From Moraxella pluranimalium (GTDB lineage Bacteria > Pseudomonadota > Gammaproteobacteria > Pseudomonadales > Moraxellaceae): a stretch of DNA of 64,000 bases. Below are positions 19,002 to 28,691 of this stretch, piece after piece. The number at the start of each line of letters is the position of its first letter. Within the stretch, counting starts at the first letter, position 1. The stretch lies in the NCBI RefSeq assembly GCF_002014825.1, contig NZ_MUYU01000012.1, positions 70,152-134,151 on the forward strand. Direction: 5' to 3'. The translations under genes were made by a program, and so were the position numbers. A model generated the notes under the pieces. The model worked only from the letters and a program-made list of their open reading frames with translations, searched no databases and was not told where the DNA came from.

Positions 19002-20129
19002 ATGCCAAAGTTAACACTAAAAACCCTATTTGTCGGTATCGCAACCATCTCATTGCTGAGCGCTTGTGGCAAGCCTGCCCAAGACAGCAAAGCCGATACC
19101 CAAACCAATGCCACCACCACAGCAAGTGCTACCCCTGCTAGCATGGAGCAAGTCGGTATCAATATCACTGGGGCTGGTGCATCTTTTCCACAGCCGATTT
19201 ATGCCAAGTGGTCAGCTGATTTTAAAGTAGCCAATGGCGGTCAGGTCAATTACCAATCTATCGGCTCATCAGGCGGTATCAAGCAAATCATCGCCAAAAC
19301 CGTTGATTTTGGTGCATCAGACGCACCACTGAGCATCGACGAGCTTAATAAAGAAGGTCTCATCCAGTTCCCAACGGTCATCGGTGGTGTCGTGCCTGTC
19401 GTGAATATCGAAGGCGTTGAAGCAGGTAAACTTAAGCTTGACGGCGAGACTTTGGCAAATATCTATCTTGGCAAAATCACCAAGTGGAACGATGCTGCCA
19501 TCACCACACTAAACCCTGATTTGACCCTACCAGATGCCAATATCACCACCGTATTTCGCTCGGACGGCTCGGGCACGACCTTTAACTTCACCGACTATCT
19601 TGCCAAAGTATCAACCGACTGGAAAGATGGCGTCGGCGTGGATAAGTCAATCAAATGGCCAACCACCGCAACCGGTGCAGGCGGTAAAGGCAACGAAGGC
19701 GTAGCAAGCTTTGTCGGTCAAATCAAAAACTCAATCGGCTATGTCGAATACGCCTATGCCAAGCAAAACGATATGGCTCATGTCTCGCTCAAAAATGCCG
19801 CCGGTGAATTTGTACAGCCATCTGCAGATAGCTTTGCTGCTGCCGGTGACATCGAGTGGACAGCGGATAATGGCTTTAACCAAGTCTTGACCAATTCAGC
19901 CACCGCAGGCGCATGGCCAATCGCAGCAGCGACTTTTATTTTGGTGCACAAAAACCCACAAAATCCTGAGCAAGTCGCTGGTGTACTGAAGTTCTTTGAT
20001 TGGGCATATACCAATGGCGATAACGCAGCACTTGAGCTTGACTATGTGCCATTTAGCGATAAAGCGGTAGAAACTTTCCGCCAAAGCTGGCAACAAGTAC
20101 AAGGCGCAGACGGTAAGCCTGTCCTTTAA
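19002..20129 (+). CDS. pstS: Phosphate ABC transporter substrate-binding protein
   Basis: 375 residues. A signal sequence ends in a lipobox (LLSACGK, C22), so this is a lipoprotein rather than the soluble E. coli form. The phosphate-binding region ITGAGASFPQPIYAKW follows, with TVFRSDGSGTTFNF later in the chain. The start at 19002 follows AGGAG; the frame is open further upstream but has no ribosome site. It is first in pstSCAB, followed by a hairpin that may reduce downstream expression. Confidence 0.95.
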   Translation: MPKLTLKTLFVGIATISLLSACGKPAQDSKADTQTNATTTASATPASMEQVGINITGAGASFPQPIYAKWSADFKVANGGQVNYQSIGSSGGIKQIIAKTVDFGASDAPLSIDELNKEGLIQFPTVIGGVVPVVNIEGVEAGKLKLDGETLANIYLGKITKWNDAAITTLNPDLTLPDANITTVFRSDGSGTTFNFTDYLAKVSTDWKDGVGVDKSIKWPTTATGAGGKGNEGVASFVGQIKNSIGYVEYAYAKQNDMAHVSLKNAAGEFVQPSADSFAAAGDIEWTADNGFNQVLTNSATAGAWPIAAATFILVHKNPQNPEQVAGVLKFFDWAYTNGDNAALELDYVPFSDKAVETFRQSWQQVQGADGKPVL

Positions 20130-20141
20130 TCCAAAAAAAGC

Positions 20142-20167
20142 GGCTTGCAGGCAGTCGTCTGCAAGCC
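20142..20167 (+). terminator. Intercistronic hairpin after pstS
   Basis: Perfect 9-bp stem GGCTTGCAG / CTGCAAGCC with an 8-base loop, 12 bp after the pstS stop. The T run is weak, so it is more likely a partial attenuator or mRNA stabiliser that keeps PstS in excess over PstCAB. Confidence 0.65.
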
Positions 20168-20213
20168 CAATTATTTTTAAAGATAGTATTTTTAAAAGAT
20201 AAAATCAGTCATT

Positions 20214-21179
20214 ATGAATCCTACAATCAATCCGACACTGTCATCCAAACTGGCTCGCCAAAGACGCCTAGATGTCGCCTTTGTGTGGGCAACTCGTCTT
20301 TGTGCCATCATGGTGCTTTTGACCTTGGGCGGTATCTTGGTCTCGCTATTGGTGGGTGCATTGCCAAGCATCAAAGCATTTGGGCTAACTTTTTATACCA
20401 ATGCCAACTGGGACCCTGTCGCAGGCGAATTTGGGGCGCTTGCACCGATTTATGGCACGCTTGTGACATCCATCATTGCCGTAGCCATCGCCGTGCCAGT
20501 CAGCTTTGGGATTGCGGTGTTTTTGACTGAGCTATGTCCGACAATTTTGAAGCGACCACTAGGCATTGCCATTGAGCTACTTGCAGGTATTCCATCGATT
20601 ATCTATGGTATGTGGGGCTTGTTTGTCTTTGCGCCGTGGTTTAGCGAAACCGTTCAGCCGTGGATGATTGAGAATCTTGCTCGCCTGCCGATTATCGGTC
20701 AGATGTTCGTCGGTGCGCCGATTGGTATTGGTCTATTTACCGCAGGCTTGGTGCTTGCCATTATGATTATTCCCTTTATCGCGTCATCGATGCGTGATGT
20801 GTTCTTGGTCGTGCCTGATATGCTCAAAGAATCTGCCTATGGCATGGGCGCAACCAAATGGGAAGTGGTGATGAAAGTCGTCCTGCCTTATACCAAAGCA
20901 GGCGTCGTTGGCGGTCTGATTCTAGGTCTGGGTCGTGCGCTTGGCGAGACGATGGCGGTGACTTTCTTGATTGGTAATGCCTTTAATATCAACGCAAGTC
21001 TATTCACATCAGGGGTGTCGATTACATCAGCGCTTGCCAATGAGTTCGCCGAAGCATCCAGCGAAATCCATCTGTCATCGCTACTGCACTTAGGCTTAAT
21101 TCTGTTTGTGATTAGCTTTATTGTGCTGTCCATCTCAAAGCTGATGCTGATGAAGCTTGACCGCAAATCAGGCAACTAA
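20214..21179 (+). CDS. pstC: Phosphate ABC transporter permease PstC
   Basis: 321 residues with about six membrane segments; permease subunit of the high-affinity phosphate importer. Recognised by [20 protein letters not shown] and the ABC-contact loop [20 protein letters not shown]. It pairs with PstA 12 bp downstream. Confidence 0.95.
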   Translation: MNPTINPTLSSKLARQRRLDVAFVWATRLCAIMVLLTLGGILVSLLVGALPSIKAFGLTFYTNANWDPVAGEFGALAPIYGTLVTSIIAVAIAVPVSFGIAVFLTELCPTILKRPLGIAIELLAGIPSIIYGMWGLFVFAPWFSETVQPWMIENLARLPIIGQMFVGAPIGIGLFTAGLVLAIMIIPFIASSMRDVFLVVPDMLKESAYGMGATKWEVVMKVVLPYTKAGVVGGLILGLGRALGETMAVTFLIGNAFNINASLFTSGVSITSALANEFAEASSEIHLSSLLHLGLILFVISFIVLSISKLMLMKLDRKSGN

Positions 21180-21191
21180 TACCCAAAGGAT

Positions 21192-22079
21192 ATGAATATG
21201 ACTTCTGCAAACCAAACCGCCTTTATGAAGCGCATCCACTTGCCAAAATACCGCCGTCGCACCGCCATCAACCGTCTAGGCTTGATGTTTACGAGCGTGG
21301 CGATGGTCTTTGGTCTGTTTTGGCTTGCTTGGATTTTGATTACTTTGGTCGGGCACGGGATGGACGGCTTATTGACCATGCCTGTCTTTACAACAGACAC
21401 GCCACCGCCAATGACCGAAGGTGGTCTGCGTAATGCCATTGTTGGCTCGATTTTGTTGTCATTTTTGGGATTGTTTGTCGGTACGCCGATTGGGATTTTG
21501 ACAGGGGTGTATTTGGCAGAATTTGACAAGACCAGCTGGCTTGCTCGCACCACTCGTTTTATGAATGATGTTTTGCTATCAGCGCCATCGATTGTCATCG
21601 GCTTATTTATCTTTGCCATCATGGTGCATGGTCGTGGCTTTTCGGGCTGGGCAGGTGTCGTTGCTCTAGCGGTGATTGTCATTCCTGTCGTCATCCGCAC
21701 CACCGAAAGTATGCTACTGCTTGTGCCTAATAACCTGCGTGAAGCAGGCTATGCGCTCGGCGCACCCAAATACAAGCTTGTCAGTATGGTGACGCTCAAA
21801 TCCGCCAAAGCCGGTGTCATCACAGGCGTACTGCTTGCCTTTGCTCGTATTGCCGGCGAGACTGCGCCATTACTATTCACCGCCTTGAACAACCAGTACT
21901 TTAGTACAGATATGTCGCAAGCGATGGCAAACTTGCCAAATACCATTTATCAATTTGCCATGAGCCCTTATGACAATTGGCACGCCCTAGCTTGGGCAGC
22001 AGCGCTACTGATTACCTTTGCCGTCTTACTACTTAATATCATCGCGCGTATCATCAGCCACTCACAGCACAAACGCTAA
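21192..22079 (+). CDS. pstA: Phosphate ABC transporter permease PstA
   Basis: 295 residues; the second permease subunit, with about six membrane segments, the [13 protein letters not shown] stretch and the coupling loop [20 protein letters not shown]. Ribosome site AAAGGA. Operon position pstS-C-A-B is canonical. Confidence 0.94.
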   Translation: MNMTSANQTAFMKRIHLPKYRRRTAINRLGLMFTSVAMVFGLFWLAWILITLVGHGMDGLLTMPVFTTDTPPPMTEGGLRNAIVGSILLSFLGLFVGTPIGILTGVYLAEFDKTSWLARTTRFMNDVLLSAPSIVIGLFIFAIMVHGRGFSGWAGVVALAVIVIPVVIRTTESMLLLVPNNLREAGYALGAPKYKLVSMVTLKSAKAGVITGVLLAFARIAGETAPLLFTALNNQYFSTDMSQAMANLPNTIYQFAMSPYDNWHALAWAAALLITFAVLLLNIIARIISHSQHKR

Positions 22080-22122
22080 ACACGACAAGCTAGCGTTGAT
22101 AGCAGATTATCGGAGAAAAACC

Positions 22123-22965
22123 ATGCTAAACTCGAATTTCAACCACTCATCAGACACACTAACCATGCCACTATTTTTGCAAGATGACCAAGCCGTCGCA
22201 AGCGAGCAGACGAGCGCCAAAGTACAAGTTCGCAACCTTGATTTTTATTATGGTGATTATCATGCGCTCAAAAATATCAATCTTGACATCGCCGACAAAA
22301 AAGTCACCGCATTCATCGGGCCATCAGGCTGTGGCAAATCAACCCTGCTACGCACCCTAAACCGTATGTATGACCTATATGACGGTATGCGAGCAACGGG
22401 CGAAATCATCCTTGATAACCAAAACATCCTAGACAGGCACATCGATGTCAATCTACTGCGTGCCAAAGTCGGTATGGTCTTTCAAAAACCAACCCCATTT
22501 GCCATGTCTATCTATGACAATGTCGCCTTTGGTGTCAAGCTGTACGAAAATCTCTCAAAAGCTGAGCTTGACGAGCGTGTCGAATGGGCACTCAAAAAAT
22601 CCGCGCTATGGAACGAAGTCAAAGACAAGCTCAAAAAATCAGGGATGTCACTATCAGGCGGTCAGCAGCAGCGCCTATGTATCGCACGCTCAGTCGCCAC
22701 TCGTCCAGAAGTGCTACTGCTCGATGAGCCGACATCTGCGCTTGACCCAATCTCAACAGGTGCAATCGAAGAGCTTATCCACGACCTAAAGCATGACTAC
22801 ACCATCGCCATCGTCACGCACAATATGCAACAAGCGGTACGCTGCTCTGACTACACCGCCTATATGTATCTGGGTGATATGATTGAGATGGGCAAGACTG
22901 AGCAAATCTTTAATCAACCAAAAAACAAAGCCACCGCCGACTACATCGCAGGTCGCCACGGCTAA
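22123..22965 (+). CDS. pstB: Phosphate ABC transporter ATP-binding protein
   Basis: 280 residues. Walker [10 protein letters not shown], signature LSGGQQQRL, Walker [14 protein letters not shown] and the switch histidine in IVTHNM. An N-terminal extension of about 35 residues precedes the ABC core. The start follows CGGAGAAAAACC; upstream in-frame starts lie inside pstA and lack a site. No phoU gene follows. Confidence 0.95.
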   Translation: MLNSNFNHSSDTLTMPLFLQDDQAVASEQTSAKVQVRNLDFYYGDYHALKNINLDIADKKVTAFIGPSGCGKSTLLRTLNRMYDLYDGMRATGEIILDNQNILDRHIDVNLLRAKVGMVFQKPTPFAMSIYDNVAFGVKLYENLSKAELDERVEWALKKSALWNEVKDKLKKSGMSLSGGQQQRLCIARSVATRPEVLLLDEPTSALDPISTGAIEELIHDLKHDYTIAIVTHNMQQAVRCSDYTAYMYLGDMIEMGKTEQIFNQPKNKATADYIAGRHG

Positions 22966-22972
22966 TCAAAAA

Positions 22973-23003
22973 ATGGCTGTGCCTTTGTCTTGGGCACAGC
23001 CAT
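22973..23003 (+). terminator. Hairpin after pstB
   Basis: Long stem ATGGCTGTGCC / GGGCACAGCCAT just after the pstB stop, without a clear T run. It probably separates the pst and phoBR units or gives partial termination. Confidence 0.6.
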
Positions 23004-23080
23004 CCTTATCACAGGGTGTCCGATGAGTGCATACGATATGATGAATTTTGATAAAACTTTGCCTAAATATCGCTCAAAAA

Positions 23081-23108
23081 TTGACATCAGCCCAAAACTT
23101 GCTAGACT
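23081..23108 (+). promoter_or_regulatory. Predicted phoB promoter
   Basis: TTGACA (23081-23086) and TAGACT (23103-23108) with a 16-bp spacer, 55 bp before the phoB ATG. Confidence 0.55.
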
Positions 23109-23163
23109 AGGGATATCCCAAAAACTTAATCCATTTGCCAAATACGGCACGACTGAGAGCATC

Positions 23164-23856
23164 ATGACCACACCTACGATTTTAGTTGTCGAAGATGAAC
23201 CTGCCATCAATGAGCTGATTGTCAATACGCTAGAGTTGGCAAGCTTTCACGCCATTCAAGCATTTGATACCAAAAGCGCTTATGTCGCCGTGGTTGACCA
23301 CAAGCCTGATTTGATTTTGCTGGATTGGATGATGCCCTTTGGCGAATCGGGTATTGACTTTGCCCTACGCCTAAAAAAAGACCCCACCACCGCCGACATT
23401 CCTATCATCATGCTCACCGCAAAAGGCGAAGAAGACAACAAAGTCTATGGACTCGATGCTGGTGTCGATGACTATATGACCAAGCCATTTAGCACCCGAG
23501 AGCTTGTTAGCCGTGTCAAAGCCGTGCTACGCCGTGTGCATGGCAGTAGTAGCGAGCAGACGATGAGCGTTGGTTCATTGACCATCAACACCGCCAGTCA
23601 GCGGGTGATGTCAGGCGATGAAGAAGTATCAATGAGTAGCACCGAATATCGCTTGTTGCTATTTTTTGTCAGTCATGCTGAGCGTGCCTATACCCGTGCG
23701 CAGATTCTTGATGCGGTATGGGGTGGCAATGTCTATATCGATGAACGCACGGTTGATGTGCATATCCGCCGACTACGCAACTTACTCAAGCCCTATGATG
23801 CAGATGGCTTTATACAGACTGTGCGTGGCACGGGCTATCGCTTTTCGGAAAAATAA
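23164..23856 (+). CDS. phoB: Phosphate regulon response regulator PhoB
   Basis: 230 residues (E. coli 229). Receiver domain with acidic pocket E10/D11 and phospho-acceptor D54 (LILLDWMMP), then an OmpR-type winged helix (STEYRLLLFF ... RTVDVHIRRLR). It should bind the Pho-box array upstream of pstS. The start chosen is MTTPTILVVEDE; the longer frame upstream crosses the predicted promoter. phoR starts 2 bp later. Confidence 0.95.
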   Translation: MTTPTILVVEDEPAINELIVNTLELASFHAIQAFDTKSAYVAVVDHKPDLILLDWMMPFGESGIDFALRLKKDPTTADIPIIMLTAKGEEDNKVYGLDAGVDDYMTKPFSTRELVSRVKAVLRRVHGSSSEQTMSVGSLTINTASQRVMSGDEEVSMSSTEYRLLLFFVSHAERAYTRAQILDAVWGGNVYIDERTVDVHIRRLRNLLKPYDADGFIQTVRGTGYRFSEK

Positions 23857-23858
23857 TC

Positions 23859-24917
23859 ATGACACCCACGACACCTGCCATATTAGACGCACTCAGTGAA
23901 GGGGTGGTACTGCTCTATGATGGGCACATCCAGTACAAGAACCGTATCGCAGACGAGCTACTGCTAGACGCTGCTGCGACTGATTTAGCCAAGCTGTTTG
24001 GCAATGATATCGCCAAGCAAATCACGACGCATCTGAATACCAGCCCAAGCGAGCCCTATGAGTTTCGTGCGCCGTCGCCATGCGTGGCAGGCGATGTGCT
24101 GTTGTTGCGGATTTTGCCATTTGACGATGGACATCTGATTAGTATCCAAGATTATACACGCCTGCATCATCTTGAGCAGATGAAGACGGATTTTGTGGGT
24201 AATGTATCGCATGAACTGCGTACGCCTTTGACGGTGATTTTGGGGTATTTAGAAAATTTCACCCACACGCCTGACATTCCCCCTGTGTGGCAACGGGGCA
24301 TGAAACTCATGCAAGAGCAAGCCGTGCGTATGAATGAGCTGATTAATGATTTGCTCATGCTGTCTCGGCTTGAGAGTGATGAGAGCAAGCCTGAGCTGAT
24401 GGTAGATATGCCACGACTACTGATGCAGGTTTTTGACAACGCCCAAGCCAGCAACCAATCTGGTCATGTGATTGATATCCATCTTGACACCGCCAAAAAT
24501 ATCATCGGCATCGAGTCGTATCTGTACAGTGCGATTTTAAATCTTGTTACCAATGCCATCAAATACACCCCTGCAGGCGGTGAGATTGATATCATCTGGG
24601 AAGAAGTGGGCGATACGGCACATCTAAGCGTCATTGATGACGGCATCGGTATCAGCCATGAGCATTTATCACGCCTAACAGAGCGATTTTATCGAGTGGA
24701 TAGCGGTCGCAGTCGTGCCACAGGTGGTACAGGGCTTGGGCTTGCCATTGTCAAACACGTACTCAATAAGCACGATGCTAGACTTGAGATTGAATCCAAA
24801 GAAGGCGCAGGCTCAACTTTTCGCATTATATTCCCATCAGCCAAGCTCATTGATGGCAAATTCACCCGACTGTCAGCCACCACAGATACTGTGTTGCCAA
24901 CGCCAAGCCTAGGATAA
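23859..24917 (+). CDS. phoR: PhoR-type sensor kinase lacking membrane segments
   Basis: 352 residues. It begins directly with a PAS-like domain (about 5-100), then the dimerisation domain with the phosphorylated His at H118 (FVGNVSHELRTPL), and an ATPase domain with N box NLVTNAIKYTP and GTGLGLAIVKH. E. coli PhoR has 431 residues with H at 213, so about 95 N-terminal residues, which include the membrane anchor, are absent. There is no room upstream, since phoB ends 2 bp earlier. It is co-transcribed with phoB and ppx. Confidence 0.9.
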   Translation: MTPTTPAILDALSEGVVLLYDGHIQYKNRIADELLLDAAATDLAKLFGNDIAKQITTHLNTSPSEPYEFRAPSPCVAGDVLLLRILPFDDGHLISIQDYTRLHHLEQMKTDFVGNVSHELRTPLTVILGYLENFTHTPDIPPVWQRGMKLMQEQAVRMNELINDLLMLSRLESDESKPELMVDMPRLLMQVFDNAQASNQSGHVIDIHLDTAKNIIGIESYLYSAILNLVTNAIKYTPAGGEIDIIWEEVGDTAHLSVIDDGIGISHEHLSRLTERFYRVDSGRSRATGGTGLGLAIVKHVLNKHDARLEIESKEGAGSTFRIIFPSAKLIDGKFTRLSATTDTVLPTPSLG

Positions 24918-24920
24918 GAC

Positions 24921-26420
24921 ATGGATTTAATCAGACAAGAGCTCGATAAATTGGCATCGGTGGATTTAGGCTCAAATAGCTTTCATTTGGCAATCGCCGA
25001 ACGCCACGGCGATAAGCTCAAAAAAGTCGCTTCTATGAGCGAAAAAGTACAGCTTGGTGCAGGACTAGATGAGAATAACCACTTATCCGAATCCGTCCAA
25101 GCTCGTGGGCTAGATTGCTTGGCACGCTTTGCCGGTCGGCTCGTCGATGTGCCTATCAATCGGGTGCGTGTGGTCGCCACCAATGCTCTACGCCAAGCCA
25201 TCAATAGTGATGACTTTATTCAAAAAGCCAATGCCATCTTGCCTGTGCCTATCGAAATCATCTCAGGACGAGAAGAAGCCCGACTCATCTATCTGGGCGT
25301 CAGCCACACAAGCCATAGCACACGCCAGCGACTGGTCGTCGATATCGGCGGTGGCTCAACCGAGTTGATTATCGGCAAAGGGCTCACCCCCTTACTCACC
25401 GAAAGTGCGCAGATGGGCTCGGTGAGCTTTACTCAGCGGTTTTTTAAAGATGGTCAAATCAGCGACATTGCCTTTGAGCGAGCCATCTATGCCGCCCAAA
25501 AAGAAATCATTCAGCACGCCAACCGCTACAAAAAAACAGGCTTTGAAGAAGTGCTTGGCTCATCAGGCACTATCAAAGTCATCAAGCAAGCTTTGGCAGG
25601 CTTTGGGCTCGGTGATGATATTACCATCGCAGGCGTGGAGCAGCTGCGTGCGTCTTTGGTGGCGTGCGGTCATGTCGATGAGATTGATTTTGCTGGTGTC
25701 AAGGCGCACCGCAAGGCGTTTTTTCCTGCTGGGGTGGCGATTTTACTCGCTGTGATGAAGGTCTTTGGTATTCGCTTGATGCGCTACTGTGACGGTGCAC
25801 TGCGTGAAGGGGTCATGTACGACCTATTGTCCCGTCTTGGCAGTGATGATGTGCGTGATGATAGCGTTTTGGCGTTGATGGAGCGATTTGGCGTGGACAA
25901 AAAACAAGCCAAACGAGTCGCCAAAACCGCCCAAGCACTCTTTGACCAAGTCGCTGATACCCTGCATCTGTCCTTGGACAATGAACAACTACTCAAGCGA
26001 GCGGCGCTCTTACACGAAATCGGACAAGCCATCGGACACAGTGGCTATCATGAGCATGGTGCGTATATGCTCAAGCACGCAGATATGGCAGGCTTTAGCC
26101 GTACCGACCAACAAAAACTCTCAAGCTTGGTTCGCTATCATCGTCGTGGCATCACCGCCAATGATTTGGACCTCTTACAACAAATCGGCGGTCGCAAATT
26201 GGCAACGCTCGCCCTACTGCTGCGTATCGCTGTCGTTGCCAATCACAGCCGTACCGAGCTTGGCAAACAACAGCTCAAGCTTGACATCACCAGCGACCAG
26301 CATTGGCATATCCAAGTCCAAATCGACAAGCCAGAACATCAGGCGTGTGTCATCGACATCAGCGATGAAGCAACATGGTTCGCCAAATGGGGCATTGGTC
26401 TGTCGGTGACTGGTGTTTGA
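24921..26420 (+). CDS. ppx: Exopolyphosphatase
   Basis: 499 residues; releases phosphate from polyphosphate ends (or hydrolyses pppGpp). N-terminal actin-like phosphatase motif VDLGSNSFHLAI and GGGSTELIIG; the C-terminal part has HD-like features (LLHEIGQAIGHSGYHEHGAYML). It starts 3 bp after phoR, placing polyphosphate use under the phosphate regulon. Confidence 0.93.
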   Translation: MDLIRQELDKLASVDLGSNSFHLAIAERHGDKLKKVASMSEKVQLGAGLDENNHLSESVQARGLDCLARFAGRLVDVPINRVRVVATNALRQAINSDDFIQKANAILPVPIEIISGREEARLIYLGVSHTSHSTRQRLVVDIGGGSTELIIGKGLTPLLTESAQMGSVSFTQRFFKDGQISDIAFERAIYAAQKEIIQHANRYKKTGFEEVLGSSGTIKVIKQALAGFGLGDDITIAGVEQLRASLVACGHVDEIDFAGVKAHRKAFFPAGVAILLAVMKVFGIRLMRYCDGALREGVMYDLLSRLGSDDVRDDSVLALMERFGVDKKQAKRVAKTAQALFDQVADTLHLSLDNEQLLKRAALLHEIGQAIGHSGYHEHGAYMLKHADMAGFSRTDQQKLSSLVRYHRRGITANDLDLLQQIGGRKLATLALLLRIAVVANHSRTELGKQQLKLDITSDQHWHIQVQIDKPEHQACVIDISDEATWFAKWGIGLSVTGV

Positions 26421-26506
26421 TAAGTATTTAACTGATTGATATTCAATGATATTTTTATCAATCAGAAATTTTTTTGAAAAAAATCCAATTTTTTTACAAA
26501 AAACGC

Positions 26507-26534
26507 TTGACGGCAGATTATTATCCTGTATAAT
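26507..26534 (+). promoter_or_regulatory. Promoter of tRNA-Gly
   Basis: TTGACG (26507-26512), 16-bp spacer, TATAAT (26529-26534), about 50 bp before the tRNA. Confidence 0.75.
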
Positions 26535-26584
26535 ACGCACCCATACAGCGACAGATGCTAAGTAAATAAGCAAAACGCTGATAT

Positions 26585-26660
26585 GCGGGAATAGCTCAGT
26601 TGGTAGAGCACAACCTTGCCAAGGTTGGGGTCGCGAGTTCGAATCTCGTTTCCCGCTCCA
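26585..26660 (+). tRNA. tRNA-Gly (anticodon GCC)
   Basis: 76 bases with encoded CCA. Acceptor GCGGGAA/TTCCCGC, D arm GCTC...GAGC, anticodon arm CAACC-TTGCCAA-GGTTG giving GCC, T arm GCGAG-TTCGAAT-CTCGT. Confidence 0.96.
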
Positions 26661-26666
26661 AATTTT

Positions 26667-26698
26667 AAAAAGTCCAAATCGAACGGTTTGGGCTTTTT
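26667..26698 (+). terminator. Terminator after tRNA-Gly
   Basis: AAAAGTCCAAA pairs with TTTGGGCTTTT (one G:U) followed by T residues. The rest of the gap to rho (26699-26948) shows no gene. Confidence 0.75.
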
Positions 26699-26948
26699 GT
26701 TGTTATCGGCTTTTAGCGATGGTATTTTGCCAAACCAGTTTGCACCATTCACTGTATCACGCCATCACCCAATACTAGCCAAAACAACCATCAATTGATT
26801 TTGCCAAATTAACTTGACAAACCCCCTAATTTCATCTTAATATTAGCACGCTTGCAATCAAGGTTCTGCTGATTGCATTTTTCTTTTTTAGACCAATCCA
26901 TTCTCTTGCACATATCGTGCGCATGACACACTTCATTTTTACCTATCT

Positions 26949-28220
26949 ATGAATCTAACCGAACTAAAACGAAAATCCGTTGGTGAACTGCTCGCCATCG
27001 CTGACGCTATGGGTCTTGAAAACATGGCACGAAGCCGTAAACAAGACATCATTTTTGCCATCCTAAAGACACACGCACGCAACGGCGAAGCGATTTATGG
27101 TGATGGCGTGCTTGAGATTTTGCCCGATGGCTTTGGATTTTTGCGTTCATCCGAAGGCTCATACCTAGCTGGCCCTGATGACATCTATGTCAGCCCAAGC
27201 CAAATCCGCCGCTTTAACCTACAAACAGGCGACTCTATCGCAGGTCAGATCAGACCACCAAAAGATTCCGAGCGTTATTTTGCACTTCTAAAGGTCAGCG
27301 AAATCAACTTTGACACTCCCGACCGCAGCCGTCATAAGCTGATTTTTGAAAACTTAACCCCGCTATTCCCAACCGAGCAACTGGTGCTTGAAACAGGCAA
27401 CGGCACGACCGAAGATCTGACTGGTCGTATCATTGATTTGATTGCCCCGATTGGTAAAGGTCAGCGCTCTATCATCGTCGCGCCGCCAAAAGCGGGTAAA
27501 ACGGTGCTACTGCAAACCATCGCCCAATCCATCACCAAAAATCATCCAGAGTGCTATCTGATTGTCCTGCTCATCGACGAACGCCCAGAAGAAGTCACCG
27601 AGATGCAACGCACCGTGCGTGGCGAAGTCGTCGCATCGACCTTTGATGAGCCGCCACAGCGTCATATCCAAGTTGCCGAAATGGTCATCGAAAAAGCCAA
27701 ACGACTCGTCGAGCACAAACAAGATGTCGTCATCCTACTTGACTCCATCACTCGTCTAGCCCGTGCTTATAACACAGTTATCCCATCATCAGGCAAGGTG
27801 CTGACCGGTGGTGTCGATGCCAATGCGCTAGAGCGTCCAAAGCGTTTCTTTGGTGCGGCTCGTAATGTCGAAGAAGGCGGCAGCCTGACCATCATCTCAA
27901 CTGCCTTGATTGATACTGGCTCAAAGATGGACAGCGTGATTTTTGAAGAATTTAAAGGCACAGGCAACCAAGAAATCACCCTTGAGCGTGACTTGGCAGA
28001 GCGACGCATTTTCCCTGCGATTAATATCAAAAAATCCAGCACACGCCGTGAAGAACGCCTACTTGACGAAGATACCCTGCGCCGTGTGTGGATTTTGCGT
28101 AAGCTCATGCAGCCGATGGACGACTCGCAAGCCACCGAATTTTTGCTTGAGCGACTCAAAGATTCCAAGACCAACGACGAATTCTTTGAGCAGATGATCA
28201 AAAAATCACAAAACAGCTAA
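26949..28220 (+). CDS. rho: Transcription termination factor Rho
   Basis: 423 residues (E. coli 419). RNA-binding N-terminus with the cold-shock-like [26 protein letters not shown] region, Walker A in APPKAGKT, and [14 protein letters not shown] hexameric ATP-dependent RNA translocase ending transcription. It is monocistronic and ends in its own terminator. Confidence 0.97.
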   Translation: MNLTELKRKSVGELLAIADAMGLENMARSRKQDIIFAILKTHARNGEAIYGDGVLEILPDGFGFLRSSEGSYLAGPDDIYVSPSQIRRFNLQTGDSIAGQIRPPKDSERYFALLKVSEINFDTPDRSRHKLIFENLTPLFPTEQLVLETGNGTTEDLTGRIIDLIAPIGKGQRSIIVAPPKAGKTVLLQTIAQSITKNHPECYLIVLLIDERPEEVTEMQRTVRGEVVASTFDEPPQRHIQVAEMVIEKAKRLVEHKQDVVILLDSITRLARAYNTVIPSSGKVLTGGVDANALERPKRFFGAARNVEEGGSLTIISTALIDTGSKMDSVIFEEFKGTGNQEITLERDLAERRIFPAINIKKSSTRREERLLDEDTLRRVWILRKLMQPMDDSQATEFLLERLKDSKTNDEFFEQMIKKSQNS

Positions 28221-28240
28221 TTACATCATTACAACCACAC

Positions 28241-28275
28241 TCACCCATAGATGCTTATCTGTGGGTGATTTTTTT
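28241..28275 (+). terminator. Terminator of rho
   Basis: TCACCCA pairs with TGGGTGA followed by seven T, starting about 20 bp after the stop. Confidence 0.8.
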
Positions 28276-28510
28276 ATTCTCTTGCATAAAATTGATTAAA
28301 AATTGCGCAAAATTTACAATTTTCTTGGTAGATTACGCAGAATTTTTGTAAAGGTACATTGTCAGACTGTCAATTTTATGTTACCATAGTTTTAACACCG
28401 AACTGTAAGCGTAAGAATGGTGCAGACAAGCTTAGGATTAAGCAGATCTACATCATACAATGTGGCAGATTTAGAAATATTTTGTTACAACTTTAAGCTG
28501 TATTTACAAA
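28276..28510. other. Non-coding stretch between rho and the lipoprotein promoter
   Basis: AT-rich, with no convincing gene. An open frame from 28417 runs into the lipoprotein gene but has no ribosome site and a non-coding composition. It may hold upstream regulatory sequence. Confidence 0.4.
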
Positions 28511-28514
28511 AATT

Positions 28515-28544
28515 TTGTTTTTTATCTCCGCTAAATTGTAATAT
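28515..28544 (+). promoter_or_regulatory. Predicted promoter of the Ala-rich lipoprotein
   Basis: TTGTTT (28515-28520) and TAATAT (28539-28544) with an 18-bp spacer; an overlapping TATACT at 28542 is an alternative -10. This leaves a leader of about 130 bases. Confidence 0.45.
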
Positions 28545-28625
28545 ACTATTGCGTAACACACAGTGTATTAACCTATGGACAAGTGAGAAGGACTTTTGGT
28601 GGCATCAGTCGCAAGGAGTCTTTTT

Positions 28626-28691
28626 ATGCGTTCATGGGCGTTTTTCTGTCAAACACTTATACATCCAATTGGAGTTTACCATGCAAACTAA
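28626..28691 (+). CDS. Possible 21-codon leader ORF overlapping the lipoprotein start
   Basis: AAGGAG lies seven bases before an ATG; the frame (MRSWAFFCQTL...HAN) ends at a TAA that lies 8 bp inside the next gene. The overlap would allow translational coupling or leader control. Only the strong ribosome site and position support it. Confidence 0.3.
   Translation: MRSWAFFCQTLIHPIGVYHAN

Noticed and set aside
22018..22122. Longer PstB overlapping PstA
   Set aside because: The extra 35 codons lie within the pstA end and lack family similarity; GGAG precedes the ATG at 22123.
22973..23003. Strong terminator isolating phoBR from pst
   Set aside because: The stem is good but there is no T run, so I list it only as a hairpin with possible partial effect.
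28417..28680. Longer form of the Ala-rich lipoprotein
   Set aside because: The upstream frame covers the promoter and leader; the signal peptide and TTGGAG site fix the start at 28681.
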